NCBI GenBank assembly: GCA_013420905.1
Contig: JAAXNY010000008.1
Coordinates: 434,001 to 498,000 of the forward strand
Reading direction: 5' to 3'
Source of the DNA: Collybia mongolica
Taxonomy: Eukaryota > Basidiomycota > Agaricomycetes > Agaricales > Clitocybaceae
DNA: 64,000 bases
The position numbers and the translations under genes were made by a program. A model generated the notes under the pieces. It saw only the letters and a program-made list of their open reading frames with translations, was not told where the DNA came from and searched no databases. The stretch's first letter is position 1. Each line of letters begins with the position of its first letter. This document shows positions 47,214 through 59,111 of the stretch, in pieces.

Positions 47214-49485
47214 GTTTGGAGGTCTGGTCAGGTCCGGTTTTTGCCCAAATTTGGACAGACCGCAACCCAGACTGGTTGCCTCGTTTATATAAAGTCAACA
47301 AGACTGGACTGGACCAGGGGGGACTGGTCCTTCATAATCCAGTAACTCGAGACCAACGGTTTGCCACTGGTTCAAGATGCAACCAGTCTGCAACCAGTCA
47401 GGACTGGTTTTTTAGTAGTAACTACACAAATAAAGAAACAATTTCATCCCCCTCGTGGTCCCATGCCTGTTTTTCATCATCAGCTGCCACCAAATCACTG
47501 TATTCCCTTACTTCATTCACCTCCTCCACATCAGCTGAGTTCCACACAGCCCAGTCATCAACATTGTTACACCATGCGAATTTCATTACCTGCAACTCCT
47601 CAAACTGTTCTGCCCCAAGCTGTGCACAATGTTTGGTTGCGATCTCCCCACCACCTGAGAATAGCCGTTTGCAAGGAACAGAAGATGCTTGGCAAGGGAG
47701 ATAATCAAGAGCAATCCGTCGAAGGGTTGGGTAGACAGAGCCATTGTCCTGCCATCAAGCAATAAGATCTGTATTGGCCAAAACATTGGGTGGGAAGTCC
47801 TTGAGGTAACAACAAAGCTCCGCCTGCCAGCCTTCGTTGCCTTGAGTGAGTATTTGGGATTGGTGTATGCGGTCATACTCCGAAGCAAGGGAACTGATCT
47901 CTCCCTGGGCAGCAGCTCATGGATCGGGGACTTGAATTGGGGCATTCGGGCGCATATTCCAGTAGGACTCCATCTGTAATTGTGTTAAGAATATCTAGAG
48001 AGGAGGGTCAACATGCTTACTCCATGTTCTAGCACCTTAAGTGCCTCATCCTGCCAATTCTTCGCAAAAGGGTTGCCGGCCTTCCTTCCCTCTGCTTGTT
48101 CTTTTGCACCTCCCCATGCATGTTCAATGTACATCAGTTTGTAATAAGGGTGGAGTGCTGTAGATGCAGATCAGGTAGTGGCATACAGAGAGAAATGGGG
48201 ACATTACCAAGAGCAATGATGTATGCCGGTTTCTCATCAAATCATGAGTAATACTTATTTAGATTCACCAGGCCATCATTAATTGCATTGCAATATTGTG
48301 CAAATCGTGGGCTGTCCTGCTTCTTCTCCCATGCAGTTTGTAGTTCCACGATCAATGGGAGAGCCTGCCAGAGAGTTGGGTGTTTTTCAGCAGAAAATCC
48401 TTGTTGGATTTTGTTAGAGTCCTGAAATGATATAAGTATACGGTTGGGTCCTTATGAGGCAACATACAGCGAGTAGGTCAGTGGCTTCACTGACACGGTT
48501 CCAGTCGTCATCGCTAAACATGAAGGCCAACCAAGTAATGTGCTTGTCAATGCGGCCATTGCTGCAGATGGTGGTGGTGGGCCCGAATCTTTGGTCAGCA
48601 GTAGCAACAAACAGTTGGATCAGCTGTTAAATCTTAGTTAGCAGGGAATAATTCTGGAAAAGAAGGTGTTACTTACTTTGCGAAGCTTGAATCCCCTTGA
48701 GAGCATGCAATAAGCAGTTCCCCATTGCACGTTGCTGTGAAGGGGGATTTTATACGGGTTGACAAAGTTGCATTCGAATTGAAGTTTGTTAAACACTTTG
48801 ATATGCTGGCCATTAGATTGGATCTGCTGGAGGTAAGAGGTTGTCGACAAAGGTAATTATTCATTGCATACTTTTATTGCCAATGTTCAGATCACTGCGA
48901 TAACATTGAGGGAGCAGTTTAACAGGCGGTTATCAGTTAACTTGGGGTCGTATTCCCATATGGTGGTGGTTGTCTCCACTGCGGCAATCTGCATAATGTG
49001 CTTCACAACATCAACATTGCTGAGATTCACCACATGGGAAAGGCACCTTCATGAATAGAGTATAACATTAGTAGATAAATGTTAAATGAGGAAACGAGAT
49101 TCGTACCCAAGTTGATTATCCTGGGCCTTCCAATCAGGGAGGTTTTGAGAGCAATGGATGCTATCAATGGTGTCACACATTGTATTGTTGTTGGATGTGT
49201 TGTCCAATGTGGTAGTGTAGGTGAGCACACCATGATCAACACATGTATCACCTTCAATGTCTGGGCATCTATTATCCCTACACATTTGCACACACCCACG
49301 AAATAGCAACTGAGATTTGCTCCACTGTGTTTGCTGGAAATCCCACAAAACCTGATGACTTCCGATCTCAACACCCACTCTCCATCCTTCACATCAATCC
49401 AGTGCCCTGTCACCCCAAGGAACCCAGCCTTTGTCATGCCAACTGATCAGCTATCAGCAGTCATCGAGACTTTCCCTGGTGCCGC
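47214..49485 (-). pseudogene. hAT transposase, main part
   Basis: The minus strand from 49485 down reads MTKAGFLGVTGHWIDV, GEWVLRSEVI, VGVCKCVGIIDAQT, SNNNTMCDTIDSIH, a VVNLSNVDVMKHI-like region, FNKLQFECNFVNPYKIPLHSNVQWGTAY (48640-48800) and, towards 47586, LLPRERSVPLLR with TNPKYSLKATKAG, then the dimerisation domain with SFPCKRLFS-type residues near 47680. This is the hAT family order. Several frames and stops show decay. The left end (47214-47420) is rich in GACTGGTT/AACCAGTC motifs and starts GGAGGTCTGGTCAGGTCCGG, a likely terminal region. The N-terminal part lies beyond the solo LTR nest, at 51926-52325. Confidence 0.75.
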
Positions 49486-51921
49486 TGAAAGGGGGCTCTT
49501 GGGCTATAAGTGTGCTGATGCTATGAAATGTAATCCCTTACACACACACACCAAACCTAACAATCAACACACGAACAGTAGGAATCGCCTGTTTTGAGCT
49601 CGGGTTCAAGTGCTTAGAAGCACTAAGCTTTGAATAGTACTAGCCAAAGCCCTTTCCAATGATCTCTCAACGGGTTTGATTTAGACAAAAGCTTCAACAC
49701 AGGTTTAAAAACCTGATAGGTATATTTATAATATCTCTCGATCCAATAGACTGAGTACCAAGTGTACGTTCAATTATTAATGATCCCAAGCGGATCTATA
49801 AGTCCAAGCGACTTATCAAACAAGACAGTGCCAAGTGCACTAAGGCCAAGTGCCTAGTAATTCCAACGGACAATACAGTACTAAGTTCCAAGTGAACTAA
49901 GTTTCTTTAATTCTGTGGTTCTTCAATCAATTCCAATCAAGACACGTTGAAGCAATCTGATCCTTAATTCGGGCACACAATAGTGTTTTAACAAATGTGA
50001 TTTGTATACTCTATAGTAGCGCGAAGTGGGGGCAAGATTCCTTGCCTTAGCGCTACTCATCTACAGTCTATTTATAGTGTACAAACTAAATATCATACGG
50101 AATTGTAAATTTGACACGGAACTGCGCTCCTGCACGCCAAGGATCTGTATTCAATGCTGACGCGTCCTCTACAACTTGGCGCGCGTGCCATGCATGCCAA
50201 TTATGCCATTTACTGGTTACTTATCAAATATTGAAAGAGCTGGCTAAACTCTTATCAAGTCCCAACCGCGTGCTTTGTTATTTAAAACAGCGCGGCACTG
50301 TCGTTTACTCCTCCTGATTGTCCCGGTGATAGGGCCCAAAATTGTTTGCACTTATAAAGTCGACAAGTAAGGCTATTAGTATCATTTCTAATAACCAAGT
50401 AAACGGAAATAAAGGATTAGAGTCGAGCTCCAAGATGGCTAATCAGAGTGAACTAGTCTAATGGATAATACACTATCAGTACAGAGGACTATGAGTACGG
50501 TCTATTATTAGTCCTATTCACCATGCCCGGTTACAACCTCGGTGTCTTAGTTCATAAGTAACCATTGTAGTATGATATCATTAGTCCGGGGATCATCATT
50601 AATAGGAGAAGTAATTGTAAATTCTGGACTTGCACAACCCGATCCTAGTCAGGGGTACTTGGTGTTAACTACTGGAAGCGACGGGACCCCGTGAATAACA
50701 ACTGGGACAATCAGGAGGAGTAAATGACAGTGCCGCGCTGTTTTAAATAACAAAGCACGCGGTTGGGACTTGATAAGAGTTTAGCCAGCTCTTTCAATAT
50801 TTGATAAGTAACCAGTAAACGGCATAATTGGCATGCATGGCGCGCGCGCCAAGTTGTAGAGGACACGTCAGCATTGAATACAGATCCTTGGCGCGCAGGA
50901 GCGCGGTTCCGTGTCAAATTTACAATTCCGTATGATATTTAGTTTGTACACTATAAATAGACTGTAGATGAGTAGCGCTAAGGCAAGGAATCTTGCCCCC
51001 ACTTCGCGCTACTATAGAGTATACAAATCACATTTGTTAAAACACTATTGTGTGCCCGAATTAAGGATCAGATTGCTTCAACGTGTCTTGATTGGAATTG
51101 ATTGAAGAACCACAGAATTAAAGAAACTTAGTTCACTTGGAACTTAGTACTGTATTGTCTGTTGGAATTACTAGGCACTTGGCCTTAGTGCACTTGGCAC
51201 TGTATTGTTTGATAAGTCGCTTGGACTTATAGATCCGCTTGGGATCATTAATAATTGAACGTACACTTGGTACTCAGTCTATTGGATCGAGAGATATTAT
51301 AAATATACCTAGCAGGTTTTTAAACCTGTGTTGAAGCTTTTGTCTAAATCAAACCCGTTGAGAGATCATTGGAAAGGGCTTTGGCTAGTACTATTCAAAG
51401 CTTAGTGCTTCTAAGCACTTGAACCCGAACTCAAAACAGGCGATTCCTACTGTTCGTGTGTTGATTGTTAGGTTTGGTGTGTGTGTGTAAGGGATTACAT
51501 TTCATAGCATCAGCACACTTATAGCCCAGGAGCCCCCTTTCACCGGTTGCTATTCACGGTGTCCCGTCGCTTCTGGTAGTTAACACCAAGTGCCCCTGAC
51601 TAGGATTGGGTTGTGCAAGTCCCGAATTTACAATTACTTCTCCTATTAATGATGATCCCCGGACTAATGATATCATACTACAACGGTTACTTATGAACTA
51701 AGACACCGAGGTTGTAACCGGGCATGGTGAATAGGACTAATAATAGACCGTACTCATAGTCCTCTGTACTGATAGTGTATTATCCATTAGACTAGTTCAC
51801 TCTGATTAGCCGTCTTGGAGCTCGACTCTAATCCTTTATTACCGTTTACTTGGTTATTAGAAATGATACTAATAGCCTTACTTGTCGACTTTATAAGTGC
51901 AAACAATTTCGGGCCCTATCA
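49486..51921 (-). mobile_element. Outer solo LTR (minus), interrupted by inner LTR
   Basis: Left piece 49486-50326 begins TGAAAGGGGGCTC, and right piece 51547-51921 ends GGGCCCTATCA. Joined, they give 1216 bp, the same length as the inner LTR, of which they are the reverse complement. Flanks are CCGC (49482-49485) and CTGC (51922-51925), a possible 4-bp target duplication with one C-to-T change. There is no internal retrotransposon sequence, so this is a solo LTR, inserted in the hAT transposase. Confidence 0.8.
50327..51542 (+). mobile_element. Inner solo LTR, 1216 bp, TG...CA, 4-bp TSD
   Basis: Starts TGATAGGGCCC and ends CCCCCTTTCA. CCGG at 50323-50326 is repeated at 51543-51546. It sits in an LTR of the same family in opposite orientation, so the whole 2.4 kb forms a long inverted repeat. 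The two copies differ at scattered sites, mostly C/T or G/A changes at CpG (for example GCGCGC versus GCGTGC). Confidence 0.85.
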
Positions 51922-51925
51922 CTGC

Positions 51926-52325
51926 CTTGAGGATAAATATGTCAGTCTTCTCAGTCCTTTGATGTGAAAATCAGTGTCTCACTTTAATATCATTTTTCAA
52001 CCCTTTTAGCCATCTGATAAACTCGTTGTGAAGGTGCGTTTCGATGTCATGCGTTGTCGGCAGGTCTGCTTTAATTGTCTTGGGCCTCATCACTACCAGG
52101 CAATTCCGAAAAACCGCCTTGTCAGCCAGCATAAGCAACTACTCTCGGTGAGCAAGCAATTCTATCGCGAGAGTATTATTTACTTGCCTGATCGTCACAC
52201 GCAACCAACTGGGTAATTGCGTGCCGCACCTGTTCTTGTGCAAACTCCTTGGGGATGTCCACCTTCTGAATGACACCATCCAGAGTTAGGGCATGGCAGG
52301 GGTAACCCTCAGGTTTTTTTTGCTG
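51926..52325 (-). pseudogene. hAT transposase, N-terminal part beyond LTR nest
   Basis: Minus strand: KKPEGYPCHALTLDGV, VDIPKEFAQEQVRHAITQLVACDDQ, then RNCL-like and THD/HNEFIRWLKG blocks around 52130-52010. These are typical of the region preceding the MTKAGFLG block of the same transposase, which lies at 49440. The two parts are separated exactly by the LTR nest 49486-51921. Confidence 0.6.
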
Positions 52326-52454
52326 AACCCGTACCTGCACCCGTAAACACTGTACCCATAAGGGTAAGGGTACAGGTACACCTACAGAAATTGTGGGTAC
52401 ACCATAGAATTGCAGGTACACCATGATTAGCATGGGTACACATATGAGGCCATG
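52326..52454. repeat. Short tandem GGGTACACC repeats
   Basis: GGTACAC(C/A) recurs with about 20-bp spacing at 52373, 52394, 52414 and 52434, preceded by related GTACC/GGGTA motifs. Possibly a terminal region of an unidentified element. Confidence 0.55.
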
Positions 52455-52567
52455 CACTGTGTCCCCATTGGATCATGAAATTCAGCCATTTAATTGTGGA
52501 AATATGAATTTCCACACTTAAATGGCTGAATTAAAGGGGTATGAATTGTGGCTGAAATTCCACCCCA

Positions 52568-53020
52568 TATATTTCAGCCATCCAATAGATGAAAAAAGGT
52601 ATTAAATTTTCCCTCCATTAATTGGATGAAATTTCATCCTATAAAGGAGTGAAGTTGGTGGCCTGATTTTCATCCCCCATATTTCAGCCATTTATTAGAT
52701 AAAAATATGTATTAAAAATCCCTTCAATTAACTACAATTAATTGGATGAAAGTTCATCTTATAGAAGAGTGAATTTAGTGGCTGATTTTCATCCAAAATA
52801 TGTTAGCCATCCATTAGATGAAAAAAAGTATTAAATTTTCCCCCAGTTAACTGGATGAAATTTCATCCTATAGAAGAGTGATTTTAGTAGTTTATTTTCA
52901 TCTCACATATTTCAGCCATCCTTTAGATGAAAAAAGATATTAGAATTTTCTCCAATTAACTGGATGAAATTTCAACCTATAAGAGAGTGAGTTGGGTTGT
53001 ATATTTTCATCTGATAGGGG
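52568..53020 (+). repeat. About four tandem 110-bp subterminal repeats (left)
   Basis: Units share ATTTCAGCCAT..., TAGATGAAAAAA, ATTAAATTTTC, AACTGGATGAAATTTCA and CCTATAGAAGAGTGA. The core GGATGAAATTTCATCC is itself a palindrome. The same core words recur in the block on the far side of the transposase. Confidence 0.75.
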
Positions 53021-53299
53021 GGTACAAAATTTATACAAAAGAATGGAATTTAAAGACAGTACTTTGATTAATTAAATTAATAGGGGGAACAATCTGAGGT
53101 TATATTTTGTAAGCTTGGAGTACTTAGTAAGTTCAGGTGAAGGGGGCCCAAAGGCAAGCTCTTGAGAGTAATTCAGCATGGCATTAAGGAACCAAAGGAT
53201 TATGCTATTACTATTATTAAAATATTGCTTGAGCAAGGCTGTAAGATGCATGGGCAAAAAGAGTAGTATATGTAGTTGATAAAAGAATGGATGTATCAA

Positions 53300-55911
53300 C
53301 TATGTATGTATTGAAGATAAGGAATGACATCGATCAATAATTGACCACTTTCCATGATCCATAATGCGACCAATCACACATTCCACCTGGTTGAGATCAA
53401 CACATTCTATAGATCCTAGGTCTTTGTAATAGTTCAAGGAACAATAATCAGTTGCTGCTTCTGATATCTTGACCTGCCTGATAACTGCATAAATGAATGA
53501 TTCTGCCTCAATCCCCTCTCTTGGGGATGCTGGGATATCAACAACAAGAAAATGACGGAGTTGCCTGAAAAACTCTCGCAGCTCAAACTCGGATCTTTGG
53601 GACCTGCAATGTGCAAATTTATCAACCTCGAGTTGATACTGGGGTTTGTATGAGTCAGAGTATGTCAAAAAAATCAGAAATGCATAATATACCTTGACAA
53701 ATGACATATCACGGCTGTCAGACCTAAGCGGAAGAAGCTCGCGGGCATGCATAGTATCACCGCCCTCCAGGTGGTATACTCGGCCATATTGATGGAATTG
53801 CGTCACTTGTGGTATAAGCCGTCGAATCACTGATGGGGATTTCTTGAGGCAGGTAGCCAATGTCGCTGTGAGCACCATCCATAGGGAACGAGAGAGGCTT
53901 GCTGCAGGTCCTTTTGGTGGGGTGAGGACGTGTAATGGATCTTAACTATAATTATTGAAGGACTGCATAGTATGATAAACAACATACATTCATCTAATTT
54001 GAAATCCTGATCATGGGACTTTGCAGGTAAGACCTGAAGTTTGCCTTGTAAATTGTAGAGAAGAGTTATGTGTGCCAACTGGGCACATGAGGTGATATAG
54101 TTATTGATGCTCGCATAAGGAAACCGTTGGCTCTTGACATGGCAGAGGATATCACCACAGTAGTGCTCTATTGGAAATGCCCAATAGGCCCAGACCGGAC
54201 CCATGGCCCTGACAGTTGGTGCGATATGGAGTAGTGCGTGAATTGTGAGGGGGCAAGTCGATACGCGCAGTGGGTCATATTTATAATATAGGCTGTTAAT
54301 ATATATATCAGAAAATGACCTCTGGGTTGCGAGAAGTGCTTACCGCTCATACACCTCGACCCAATCCTGAAACCCCCTTTCAAGCTCATCTATTTGATTT
54401 TGTGTAATTTCAAATTGGAGGCAAATTGTTAACAGTCTAACTAGTTTAATAAAGTGCTTATAGTATCGGGGATGTACAAATCGGCCTTTAAGGAGAGTTG
54501 GTGTGATGTAAAATGTCCAGACTGAATATGTTTCTGCAATCATATTAGACCTCTCTGATGCAATATTAGGAACCCTAGACCCAAACGCTGCCAGAGTAGT
54601 ACTCCCCGCATCTGCAGTGGCTTCTCCAATAGCCTTCCATATGGTTAAGGATAATACATAGCCTTCGTCATTGTGGGGAAGATCTTTGAATTTTCCAGTC
54701 CAAAGCCGAATTAAGTTTGGGATGAGATTAGACCATATAAGATGCATGAAATCATAAGGGAACAAGGTAGGAAAAGATAGTGAACTCAGTGTACTGAGGA
54801 GTGGAATACCCTTGATGCCATATTTAGTTGCAAGGCGTTCGGACTCTGCATCAGTTACAGCAAACTGGACTTTTTTTGCTTGTTCAATGAATGACGAATG
54901 AGTTCGTAGTGGAAGTTCTGATGCATTGTATTGTTCTTGTGGCTGTGGAAAGCCATCGCAGCACAGCGGAACATAATGGGTTGTCACTCGCGAGGATGGG
55001 GCGCGGATGCCTTTGATGGTGCACATTCTGCAAGGATAGATGGCGTTGTGACTCTTCATTCGCATGACCATGGAAACTGCAGGTATATCACCAAAAACAA
55101 CAATTAGAAATGCTCAGAGAAGGAATATGGATTCAGTCAGAGCATTGAAGGCAGAAACACCAATCTCGAGCTGTAGTAATTCTTGAACTACAGGCCACAA
55201 GAAGGAATCCATATCGTAGGGTTTCTTTGGCCTGGGAATTGACCCAAGTGGAATGATGTTTGCCTTGAGCATTCGCTCTTCAGGAGGAAGGTTGTAGTTA
55301 AATAGAATTAATGGCCAGGCAGTTTTGTTACGGCGCTTGAAAGGACCAAAACCGTCCATAGATAATCCCAGTGCTACGTCGCAGGGATCTGAGAAGAACC
55401 ATATAGGGAGTTCTTCATCGCCAATTGTAATATAAGTCTCCCGGAGTAATTGATAATGTGTACCATCAAAGATATCAGTCATTTTTGTTGGGATATGTTT
55501 GTGCTTAGACCGATATTGCATCTTCCTGGCTTGAGCATGGCTTGAGACCATGGCGCAGAGTCGGGGGATGATAGGGAGATATTCATAATAGGAGAGGGGT
55601 GTTTTTCCATCAGCTTTGTAGCAATCCTTATTGCATTTGGGGCACTGTATAAGGGTTTTGTACGGCCCAGTGTAACACACACATGAGGAGGTGCAACAGT
55701 CATAATGTACTGGCTGAAAACCGGAAAGAAACTGGATTCGTTTCTCTGTGTTCTTCAAACTGTTGGCTGACAGCTCAGGAAGAAGATAACGAATTTTGTT
55801 GTAAGCTTTATGAGTGAGGCCTTCTTCAATTTTGACTTGGGTGGAGTGGGCCAACACACTGTGTGGCAGGTACTCGTTCTTTATTTCTTTTCTTAGGAGA
55901 AATAAGTCCAT
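53300..55911 (-). pseudogene. Tnp2-family transposase (PF02992)
   Basis: Three frames in order. Part 1 (55911-55114): MDLFLLRKEIKNEYLPHSVL, HYDCCTSSCVCYTGPY, CPKCNKDCYK, TYITIGDEELPIWFFSDPCDVALGLSMDGFGPFKRR. Part 2 (55071-54340): the zinc-binding AIYPCRMCTIKGI, PYDFMHLIWSNLIPNLIRLWTGKFKDL, then KGRFVHPRYYKHF. Part 3 (54340-53300): VWAYWAFPIEHYCGDILC, VIRRLIPQVTQFHQYGRVYHLEGGDTMHA, SFVKVYY and WSIIDRC. This is the order of fungal Tnp2 transposases. Parts 1 and 2 would be continuous except for a TGA at 55114-55116, where relatives have Arg, consistent with CGA-to-TGA change. Part 3 is reached over introns. Probably inactive. Confidence 0.75.
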
Positions 55912-57785
55912 TCCACCTTCAGCAAGTTGTAAAAATGACTAGAAACAATGTAGATGATAGTTTATAGAGGTCATGTGACCATGGGAAAATGTTACCAAGC
56001 AAACAAGCAATGCCTGTGTACAAAAACCATCAGAACTTACTTTTCCCAGGATCATGGACACTAAATGAGCATTCAGGTTGTTGTCATGTATTTGGTATGC
56101 TTATGTGATGGAATAGATCATGTGACATATGTCAATATATAGAGAATTCAATCCTCTTTGTATTTCAGGTAAATATAGTAGTAGTTGTTGATTTTTCCAA
56201 TGTTTAGGATAATTTCCCACAAGGGTCATGTTTGGTCAGGGTCATTGTTGTTATAAGATGTTTGTTCATCCCTGACATAATACACAGACCTTCAAAACTA
56301 GCTGAATCTGGACATTTCTAATATCTCGCTCAAAATAGACCGTGGGAAAAATGAGCTCAACAAGGAAATTGTAGAGCCATGTTTGTACATTCCAAACATA
56401 TAAAAACAAAGGTAATAGCTTTACTGGTTATGGAGAAAATCACAAAATAAATTTTGAAACGCGACGCTTTGAAATATTAGATATGCATAATTTTGATGGC
56501 ATCATCAAAAGCATTATGTAAGCATCCCAAATACATGCAAATTATGTCACAATACTTTGTATTTGTGGAGAAATGCTGTAAAAAGCCATAAGAGAAGAAA
56601 AATCCCATTATGGAAATATTTTCCCATGGTGTTGAAATATGAATCAATGAATTAACCTTTTTGCCCGAAAACGGGGTCGATAAAGAACTCATAACAAAGG
56701 TGTGGCAATGGTAATGTGACTGTGGCATGTGTCTCCATATCATGTGACCTGTTTTTGTCGACTTGAGGCTTTATCTCTCAGCTGGGAATGCCAGTCTTGC
56801 CCAGTGGTTATCCATGCCGAAATTTTTAATATTACATAATGATCCTCCCTGTGACCATTCGAACCTGGTGGGGTGCACATTTTTCAGCCTCCTATTAATA
56901 ACAAATAATATACAATTTGAATAAATAAAATTTGTCAGCATTCCCACATTTGATCACATGGCCCCGTTGACCGAGATGCCCGACGGCGGGACATTCCGAG
57001 CTATATTACGAGTTCTTTAGTTTACTAAAGACGAGTTCTTTATCAACCCAGTTTTCGGGCAGAAAGGTGATTCATTCATTCATTGATTCATATTTCAACA
57101 CCACGGGAAAATATTTCCATAATGGGATTTTCTTCCCTTATGGCTTTTTACAGCATTTCTCCACAAATACAAAGTATTGTGACATAATTTGCATGTATTT
57201 GGGATGCTTACATAATGCTTTTGATGATGCCATCAAAATTATGCATATCTAATATTTCAAAGCGTCGCGTTTCAAAATTTATTTTGTGATTTTCTCCATA
57301 ACCAGTAAAGCTATTACCTTTGTTTTTATATGTTTGGAATGTACAAACATGGCTCTACAATTTCCTTGTTGAGCTCATTTTTCCCACGGTCTATTTTGAG
57401 CGAGATATTAGAAATGTCCAGATTCAGCTAGTTTTGAAGGTCTGTGTATTATGTCAGGGATGAACAAACATCTTATAACAACAATGACCCTGACCAAACA
57501 TGACCCTTGTGGGAAATTACACTAAACATTGGAATAATCAACAACTACTACTATTTTTACCTGAAATACAAAAAGGATTGATTTCTCTATTTATTGTCAC
57601 ATGTCACATGATCTATTATAAGTATACCAAATACATGACAACAATCTGAATGCTTATTTAGTGTACATGATCCTGGTAAAAGTTAGTTCTGATGGTTTTT
57701 AATGTGGAATGGACTTATTTCTCCTAAGAAAAGAAATAAAGAATGAGTACCTGCCACACAGTGTGTTGGCCCACTCCACCCAAGT
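55835..57785. repeat. Large inverted repeat (arms about 0.75-0.86 kb)
   Basis: Left arm 55835-56690 is repeated in reverse at 57033-57785; for example GACTTGGGTGGAGTGGGCC at 55834 pairs with the sequence ending at 57785, and GAACTC at 56690 with 57033. The left arm begins inside the transposase N-terminus, so its start codon and upstream region are duplicated in mirror image. The left arm has about 100 bp more (near 55925-56025). The spacer (56691-57032) holds a SINE-like copy. Confidence 0.8.
56785..56905 (+). mobile_element. tRNA-derived SINE-like element, copy 1
   Basis: Contains an A-box-like TTGCCCAGTGGTTATCCATG and, 50 bp on, a B-box-like CATTCGAACCTGG, then TTTTTCAGCC and TATTAATAAC. 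The spacing is that of a tRNA promoter, but cloverleaf stems are not kept, so this is a tRNA-derived repeat and not a tRNA gene. Confidence 0.6.
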
Positions 57786-57849
57786 AGAACATTAGTAGAT
57801 AAAATAGTAAGTAAACTCTTATATGTAAGTAAGTAATTTATAATAGTAA

Positions 57850-58460
57850 AAGAAAGTAAGTGAGTCTGCACAGACTCTGTGGAGTCCATGCAGAGTCTGT
57901 GCAGAGTCCACAAGGACATGTGGGGGACCGTAAAATACAGGAAAACCATCCTATATATCCCCTTGTATGGGATGAAATTCACTCCTTTTATTAGATGAAA
58001 ATCATCCCATACATCCCCTTTTATGGGATGAAATTCACCCCTTTTATTAGATGAAAATCATCCCATATAATTCACCCCTTATGGGATGAAATCCATTCCA
58101 TTAATAGATGGTATTTTAACAGTACAATTTCACCCTCTTAAAGGATGAAATATGTGGGATGAAATTTCATCCTATTTTCATACCCCTTAATTTCATCCAC
58201 TAAACTTAGGAAAAACCCTTTTCATCCATTAAGTGGGGGAAAAACCACCCCCACCAGGTGCACAGTGCAAGACAAGAAGGACATAGCTGCCAATGCCGAG
58301 GTCTTTACACTAAGCCACATAACCCGTGCGGACTCCGCATGGACTCATTTGGCAGGACCGTCAGCCAGACAAGAATCCGTGTCTGTGCCGAGTCCACATC
58401 AATCCGTGTAATTTTATGCGGACACACGGACTAGCACAGATGGACAGCTCGCAGAGTCCG
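57850..58460. repeat. GAGTCC-rich palindromic repeat, interrupted copy
   Basis: Left part 57850-57942 (AGACTCTGTGGAGTCC, CACAAGGACATGTGGGGG) and right part 58296-58460 (CGGACTCCGC, GAGTCCACA) are the two arms of the same repeat seen intact at 59510-59750. The subterminal block of the Tnp2 element lies between them. Confidence 0.55.
57943..58230 (+). repeat. GGATGAAA subterminal repeats (right)
   Basis: TATGGGATGAAATTCA, TTTTATTAGATGAAAATCAT and CCCATA repeat with about 55-bp spacing. Related to the left block by the GATGAAAT core. Likely binding sites of the Tnp2 transposase. Confidence 0.7.
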
Positions 58461-58504
58461 CGCAGCCAGTGTATTACTAATCAGATTACTAATATAATTT
58501 TTAA

Positions 58505-58630
58505 GTTATTAATAACATAACATAATGGTGCTGAAAAACTTGCGTCCAACTGGGTTCGAACACATAGACAAGAACATTACGTAATATATTTGGCATTCAT
58601 AACCGTTGGGCAAGATGGGCATTTCAAGCC
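58505..58630 (-). mobile_element. tRNA-derived SINE-like element, copy 2
   Basis: On the minus strand: TTGCCCAACGGTTATGAATG, then GTGTTCGAACCCAG, TTTTTCAGC and TTATTAATAAC. It has the same order, spacing and tail as copy 1, with many substitutions. Two independent copies support a real short retroposon family. Confidence 0.6.
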
Positions 58631-58739
58631 CCACGCTACATTGGCCTCAAGTGTACAGGCTTATGTCACATGACTACGAAGCACGTGCAATGGTCACATT
58701 ACTGTTGCCACGTCTTTGTTGGTTCTCTTCAACCACATC

Positions 58740-58805
58740 AACCAAACTACCAACACCAACACCAACACCAACACACTCACACCGCCAACACCAACACCAA
58801 CGCAC
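58740..58805. repeat. CAACAC microsatellite
   Basis: Repeats of CAACAC broken once near 58772. No gene assigned. Confidence 0.8.
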
Positions 58806-59071
58806 CAAACGCCAATCAACGGCACCATAACGATGCACAAGGCGATGTGGGGTGAAGGGTAGAACCGGACGCGGAACGAGGTGATGACGAGGAAAGGGTG
58901 CCCCGAGGGGCAAAGCAGGGTGAGTCCCACACTACCACTCACTTACATGCTCACCGCGCAGCATGTCCCCTCCTGCTTCAGGATCCGGAGACGAGAATGA
59001 CACGGCTGCCAACGCCCAGGGTGCCCCGGCGCACCTGGAAGATGACAACAACAACAACAACAAAAACAATG

Positions 59072-59111
<40 letters not shown>

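Larger units (their letters stand above)
52455..58267 (-). mobile_element. Tnp2/CACTA-like DNA transposon remnant
   Basis: Transposase pieces on the minus strand (53300-55911) are flanked on both sides by blocks of GGATGAAATTTCATCC-type repeats: 52568-53020 left and 57943-58230 right. Candidate ends are CACTGTG at 52455 and CACAGTG at 58261-58267, in inverted orientation as in CAC-starting elements, but I see no matching target duplication, so the limits are tentative. An inverted duplication and a SINE-like insertion lie in the 3' half. Confidence 0.55.

Noticed and set aside
56785..56905. Functional tRNA gene
   Set aside because: A- and B-box-like blocks are present, but acceptor and anticodon stems are not formed and a diverged sister copy has a retroposon-like tail.
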